In this document: in pieces, positions 59,972-64,000 of the stretch | Layout of the letters: the number at the start of each line of letters is the position of its first letter | Position numbering within the stretch: position 1 is the first letter of the stretch | Origin: Gyrodactylus bullatarudis | Taxonomy: Eukaryota > Platyhelminthes > Monogenea > Gyrodactylidea > Gyrodactylidae | Length of the DNA stretch: 64,000 bases | Assembly (NCBI GenBank): GCA_012064415.1 | Contig: SSNU01000075.1 | Span: 62,001-126,000, forward strand | Direction: 5' to 3' | Made by a program: the position numbers and the translations under genes | Notes under the pieces: generated by a model | The model's input: the letters and a program-made list of their open reading frames with translations, nothing else | Told to the model about the DNA's origin: nothing | Database searches by the model: none

Positions 59972-61089
59972 TCATGGTTGTCTGAGAGCCTTTATTGTAG
60001 CCTGTATCATACGCTCAACAGCTTGCGTATTTGAATGCATTCCATCAAATCGAATTGGTCTTAAGACAGTAAGCTCTTCATTTTGGAGTAATGCTGGAAA
60101 CCCAAATACTTCCTCATCAAAATCAACTATTTTGTAGTAATTACTGGCGTTGACGTTGATATTCATTGGTTTCTGATACCTTCTCATGACATTCCGAGGT
60201 AAATTTTCCAAAATATTGATAGCTCAATTCCGTATTGAAGGATCTCGATCACCCATCATTGTAATCAACACATTTTCTGGCTGTACCATCCTACAATTTT
60301 TTGAAACGGATTGTACTCGCTCATCAGTGAACTCTCGGATTGTTTTCAGTATCATGAAATAAACTCGTGAAGCATCAGACACTGAATTAAAAATTTTTGC
60401 ATTGAACCAACTAGGAAGATAAACTCTAATTAGAAAATTTTTTAGAAGCGTGAGATTAACAGATGGAGTTGAAGTTGACACATTGAGGCGTAAAATCCGA
60501 ATTGCTAACGTAAACTATCTGGCTAAATGGATTTTTCCCGGCTCATTTTTTATAACAAAATTTTTAAGACCTTCAGAAGCCTCATTCGAACCGGTAGTTA
60601 TAAGATCGACGAAAGCAAAAAGGTATCGTTGATCCGAACTAAGATTTTTAACGACTTCCTCGTCCATTTCTGGCATGTCAACATCAATTCGCTCAAACTC
60701 TGCCAAGGGAACGTTCTCAGGGATTACTTTAATAGATTTTCCTATTTCACCTTTAAAGATGATATTAGATAAATTAAAATTACTTGAAAATGCTTCTGGG
60801 CCATAAGCCCGTCCATCAACGGTGAAAAATACTGCCTTGAGGACTAATTCTAGAGTATGTAGTAGGCATACGAACCAGGATAGAGGGCGTTGTAAGGCAT
60901 TCTCCATCAGAGTAATAGTTCCTCTGATCTCACCAATATTGGCATTCGTGCCATCACATATGACTGCTTTCAAGGTTCTGGTTGAGTCTGTTTCTTGTAA
61001 TGTTTTCATTATAGCATTGATTGAATTGACCCATCAGGAGTTACTAAGGATTCAACAAAAGTATCATTGGGCTGGGCAACGAGAATGAG
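59972..61089 (-). pseudogene. Transposon-derived protein, family U1 copy 2, frameshifted
   Basis: Segments in order on the minus strand: LILVAQPNDTFVESLVTPDG (61075-61030), a frameshift at about 61025, then MKTLQETDSTRTLKAVICDG, WFVCLLHTLELVLKAVF, NLSSDQRYLFAFVDLI and NEPGKIHLAR; after a stop, IRILRLNVSTSTPSVNLTLL, IRVYLPSWFNAKIF and QPENVLITMMGDRDPSIRN; after another stop, AINILENLPRNVMRRYQKP. It is a more complete copy of the family at 46041-46493. At least three disabling changes are present. Confidence 0.7.
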
Positions 61090-62676
61090 ATTGTTTTCAT
61101 TCATTGAATAGCAACAGTGAAGAGAAGATGTTATTTTAACTTAGAAATATGAAAAAATCTAACCCGATGTAGATGTGTGCGATTATCAGTGTCATTATAG
61201 ATATTTCTCGTAATATCTATTTCTTCGAATCATGAATAAGAAAAATTTTTTCAAAAGATTTCATAAAATTCACATCATTTTTTCCTAAAGTTATACATTA
61301 ATCCTTTATTTGGCAATAATGAAACTTCCGACACTTTTTTTTACTTTTCTCAGTCCAAAAGGTACACATTAATATATAGATATAGATCAATGATCGCACT
61401 ATAAATCTTCAGTTCTCTATCCCATGAACTAATTATATGACATATAAAAATACAATCTGATAGACGAAAATTTCGATCCCTGGAATATGCTAATTTAGTA
61501 CGTATTATATATGGGAAAAATTCAATTCAAAAATATATTTTAGAATAATAATTTTTTTCTCTTTCTTAATATATTGTGTATATCTATATAAACTGATGAT
61601 TGCTATCTCACTCAAAATTTAATTTTAAAAATTGGAAAAATTATACTGAATTACAGAATGAACAATGTAGTGTTGGTTGATATTAGATGAAAATTTTACA
61701 CAAAACTCATAAGTCCCATAAAGAGTCCATGAGTTTGGCCAAAATTAGACTCCTGAAAACACGCATTTTGAAGGTTGAATTTTCTAATTCTGAATCATTT
61801 CTTTTCGTGATAATCGAAATTTTTAGCTGGTTTGATTCTTATCTGCTTCGTTCAAATTCGATATTTGTCTAATTTTTAAAAATTAGAATCAATACAAATT
61901 TCGAGATAGAAATTGAAAAGTGGAAATTTTGCGCATTGAAAACAAGAATTGAAACCTTGATAATCCTGCCTACAGGGTCTCTAAAAAGTAAGAGATGATT
62001 TAAAAAAAAATATTTTTTTATCTTACATAAACCCTTAAATTCTCACAAGTGAATAAAAACGACAACTCCCTTTCTTTTCCCCCCTCCCCGAGTGAGGGGT
62101 AAAATACAATCACGAAATGGACCAATGGAAGCCAGGGAATATTTTGCACTGTAATAATACTGTAGTATTTAAATGTTACCGGGGTAGAGTCTGAAGAGAC
62201 CCGGTGAAATATAACGTTTATCACTCAAATATACGCTTGTTGTTCTCTAACCTTCCTTATGAGTTTATATATTCTTGATGAAGTTCGTCAATATTATCGT
62301 TCAAAAACAATTCTATTCTAGGGATGTAATTTCACACTGATGAAACCATTTTTATATAGAGCTAATTTTTGGAAATCATCCTTACAGAACGAAAATTTTA
62401 GTTTAGTTTATAAACTAAAATTTGTTTCGATTAAAGAATTTTTTTTTCTCATAATAGTTATTCTTTTTAGACACAATGTTTTGAGAGAAAATATCTGTCA
62501 CATATAATTAAGGATTTACGATAGAAATTGAATCTGTCTGAATTTTCCTAATCCAACATGGATATCAAAAACTAAGGAAGAACAGTTTAAACATTTTGAA
62601 AAAATATTTCAAATTGATATTTAGAGACTTGAAAAAGTAGTTCTCTGTTGAAAAGAATAACATGAATCTTGGTCAA
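61090..62676. other. No supported gene
   Basis: AT-rich; a GC-richer island at 62080-62190 has no recognisable content. Confidence 0.45.
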
Positions 62677-62962
62677 GCTGAATCCAACACTGCTCAATGT
62701 TCACTTCACCAACATTTCCATTAAAAGTATCATTATTGCCTATTTCTAGAGCTTCATTAGAAATGATAATAAGTCACATGTTTTTCAACATGTCTTAAAC
62801 AATAATGGGCATAAAATAAATTTTGAGGAGGTTAAAATTCTTAGTGTGCAGAAAAACTTTAGAAAGAGGTTAATTTATGAAGCTCTAGAAATAGGCAATA
62901 ATGATACTTTTAATGGAAATGTTGGTGAAGTGAACATTGAGCAGTGTTGGATTCAGCTTTTT
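62677..62962. repeat. Inverted duplication of a Penelope-like coding end
   Basis: About 84 bp at 62677-62761 are repeated nearly perfectly in reverse complement at 62880-62962, around a 118-bp spacer. The right arm is coding (see 62774-62986); the left arm is a snapped-back duplicate. Confidence 0.85.
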
Positions 62963-62986
62963 GGCAAAAGAAGGAAGTTAAATTAA
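62774..62986 (+). pseudogene. Penelope-like GIY-YIG C-terminal fragment (second family)
   Basis: The frame SHVFQHVLNNNGHKINFEEV then KILSVQKNFRKRLIYEALEI and a stop at 62986 matches the C-terminal part of Penelope nuclease domains (H...IDF..VKIL....N..KRL.LEALEI). It is distinct from the GIY-YIG copies at 51128 and 63354. A 3' region follows with a hammerhead-like motif. Confidence 0.75.
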
Positions 62987-63155
62987 ATCGGATGAAAAAT
63001 TATAACTCTTTTCTGATCTGATTATCTATACTTTATTATCATAGGTCAGCCTCTTGTATTATTCTATTCTCTCATCTGATTGGACAAAACTGATAGGTAT
63101 GAGATCATGAAAGTATATAAGTAGTAATTTGTTTTTTGACAAACTTGTCGTACCC

Positions 63156-63210
63156 CTGAAGAAGGCGTGTGAAGACAATCACCGTCGAAACGTTTGGATG
63201 ACCATGGCTG
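63156..63210 (+). ncRNA. Hammerhead-like motif in a Penelope-like 3' region
   Basis: CTGAAGA (63156-63162), a helix formed by GGCG-U-GUGA with UCAC-CGUC around loop AGACAA (63164-63186), then GAAAC (63187-63191). This is the CTGANGA-stem-GAAAC arrangement known from the terminal repeats of Penelope-like elements. Helix III and the cleavage triplet are not convincing in what follows (GUUUGGAUG), so I regard it as a motif of the class, not proven active. Confidence 0.55.
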
Positions 63211-63353
63211 AGAATGCTAATATTGACCTAAGTTTTAATAAATTTTATTATAAAAGGGTGTAGTATTTCTTAAAGAGCAAGGATTATAAAAATTATAGTG
63301 ATTGTTACAATAATCAGAATTATTAGAGTAATAACTTCAACACTTGAAAATTT

Positions 63354-63704
63354 TTGACTGAAAAACAAAATTTAGATCTAGATGAGATTCAAGGCATTTA
63401 TAAAATAACTTGTTCGTGGGAAAAATCATACATAGGTCGTACCGAAAGAGATTTTGAGATTAGGAGTAGAGAGCATAAGAAGGCTATAGAAAAAGTACAG
63501 ATAGACAAATCAGCACTAGCTAAACACTGGGCTGACAATCCAGATCATACTATAGATTTTAATAACGTAAAAAGTCTAGGAAACATGAGAAACAAGTATA
63601 AAATCTTGGAGTCTATAGAAATTAAACTAAACGAGGTTGTTAATGGTAATAAGACGGATATAAATATTGGAAATCGTTGGTTAGAATTGATTGATTATAG
63701 TTGA
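63354..63704 (+). CDS. Penelope-like element GIY-YIG endonuclease fragment, copy 2
   Basis: 116 codons, sharing the GIYKITC...YIGRTERDFEIRSREHKKAI core with copy 1 and nearly identical to it in nucleotides. The N-terminal linker is replaced by the inverted flank at 63345, and the C-terminus diverges after NGNKTD. No reverse transcriptase is attached. Confidence 0.85.
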   Translation: MTEKQNLDLDEIQGIYKITCSWEKSYIGRTERDFEIRSREHKKAIEKVQIDKSALAKHWADNPDHTIDFNNVKSLGNMRNKYKILESIEIKLNEVVNGNKTDINIGNRWLELIDYS

Positions 63705-63733
63705 GAAGAAATCTGATTGGTTTAATGTTTTGA

Positions 63734-63952
63734 TTGGACACACAAGGTTTTAAGTATCTTAAGATCACGCCAGAAGAAGAATACGACATGTATTCGAAAT
63801 ATTGTGTGAGTCCTAACTGTTTTTATCAGGGTAATCTAAATTTTTTTTATACTAATCTTTATTTTAGTTTTCCTTCAAGTGTTGAAGTTATTACTCTAAT
63901 AATTCTGATTATTGTAACAATCACTATAATTTTTATAATCCTTGCTCTTTAA
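63734..63952 (+). CDS. Small ORF with one membrane helix inside the GIY-YIG element
   Basis: 72 codons: ITPEEEYDMYSKYCVSPNCF then a polar stretch and a hydrophobic helix of about 20 residues (VITLIILIIVTITIIFIIL). A related frame (69 codons) is present in copy 1 at 51685-51894. Two copies keep the frame, but the low-complexity AT-rich helix could be chance. Confidence 0.35.
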   Translation: MDTQGFKYLKITPEEEYDMYSKYCVSPNCFYQGNLNFFYTNLYFSFPSSVEVITLIILIIVTITIIFIILAL

Positions 63953-64000
63953 GGATACTACACCCTTTTCTCCTCTTTCTACAGACAGACCAATACAAGC

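Larger units (their letters stand above)
63262..63960. mobile_element. GIY-YIG element with inverted flanks, copy 2
   Basis: The segment 63266-63345 is the reverse complement of 63870-63955 (ATTATAGTGATTGTTACAAT and its mirror), enclosing the GIY-YIG ORF. The right end continues with CAGACCAATACAAGC to the window edge, matching the terminus of copy 1. The element therefore extends past the window. Confidence 0.75.

Noticed and set aside
1..64000. CRISPR arrays, bacterial operons or phage genes
   Set aside because: No direct-repeat arrays with regular spacers, and all recognisable genes are eukaryotic with introns.

Overview
This is AT-rich nuclear DNA from an animal. The gene families are metazoan (DZANK1, ERO1 with a signal peptide, an ING-type PHD protein, a rhodopsin-like receptor), genes are split by GT-AG introns, and interspersed elements of many classes fill the rest. 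The most distinctive trait is intron size. Many introns are only 23-35 nt, while others in the same genes are 0.5-4.3 kb and packed with transposons. Ultrashort introns are known from dicyemid and orthonectid 'mesozoans' and from the 5' ends of some flatworm genes, so a spiralian of that sort is a reasonable guess, but the sequence does not settle the taxon.

Layout. 0-7 kb: the last exon of an unidentified gene; CIAO3/IOP1 (+, 5' exon not found); mitochondrial processing peptidase beta (-); and, from a 120-bp shared promoter, an ING-family PHD protein (+). 7-13 kb: a decayed LINE next to an rDNA fragment containing 5.8S, a small secreted eight-cysteine peptide gene, a transposon-like ORF and a four-exon small gene. 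13.8-20.7 kb: DZANK1 (-), whose 4.3-kb intron holds nested foldback elements and a hammerhead-ribozyme-like motif. 21.1-30.8 kb: ERO1 (-), seven exons reassembled across transposon-filled introns. 30.9-31.6 kb: NTH1 (+), divergent from ERO1 by 91 bp. 31.9-34.9 kb: a large Ser/Pro-rich basic protein (-) I could not identify. 35-51 kb: gene-poor, with hAT, Mutator-like, integrase-like, SINE and piggyBac remnants. 51-64 kb: two Penelope-like GIY-YIG elements, a partial receptor gene, a long foldback repeat, a decayed transposon gene and the 3' end of another Penelope-like element with a second hammerhead-like motif.

The housekeeping genes share no pathway, although CIAO3 (Fe-S assembly) and NTH1 (an Fe-S enzyme) are biochemically linked. 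ERO1 was joined from seven exons and DZANK1 from three; in both, splice phases agree and the total length is a multiple of three. No single new system is evident. The best leads are the two ribozyme-like motifs, the bimodal intron sizes, the palindromic GIY-YIG elements and the several non-autonomous DNA transposon families with clean target-site duplications.
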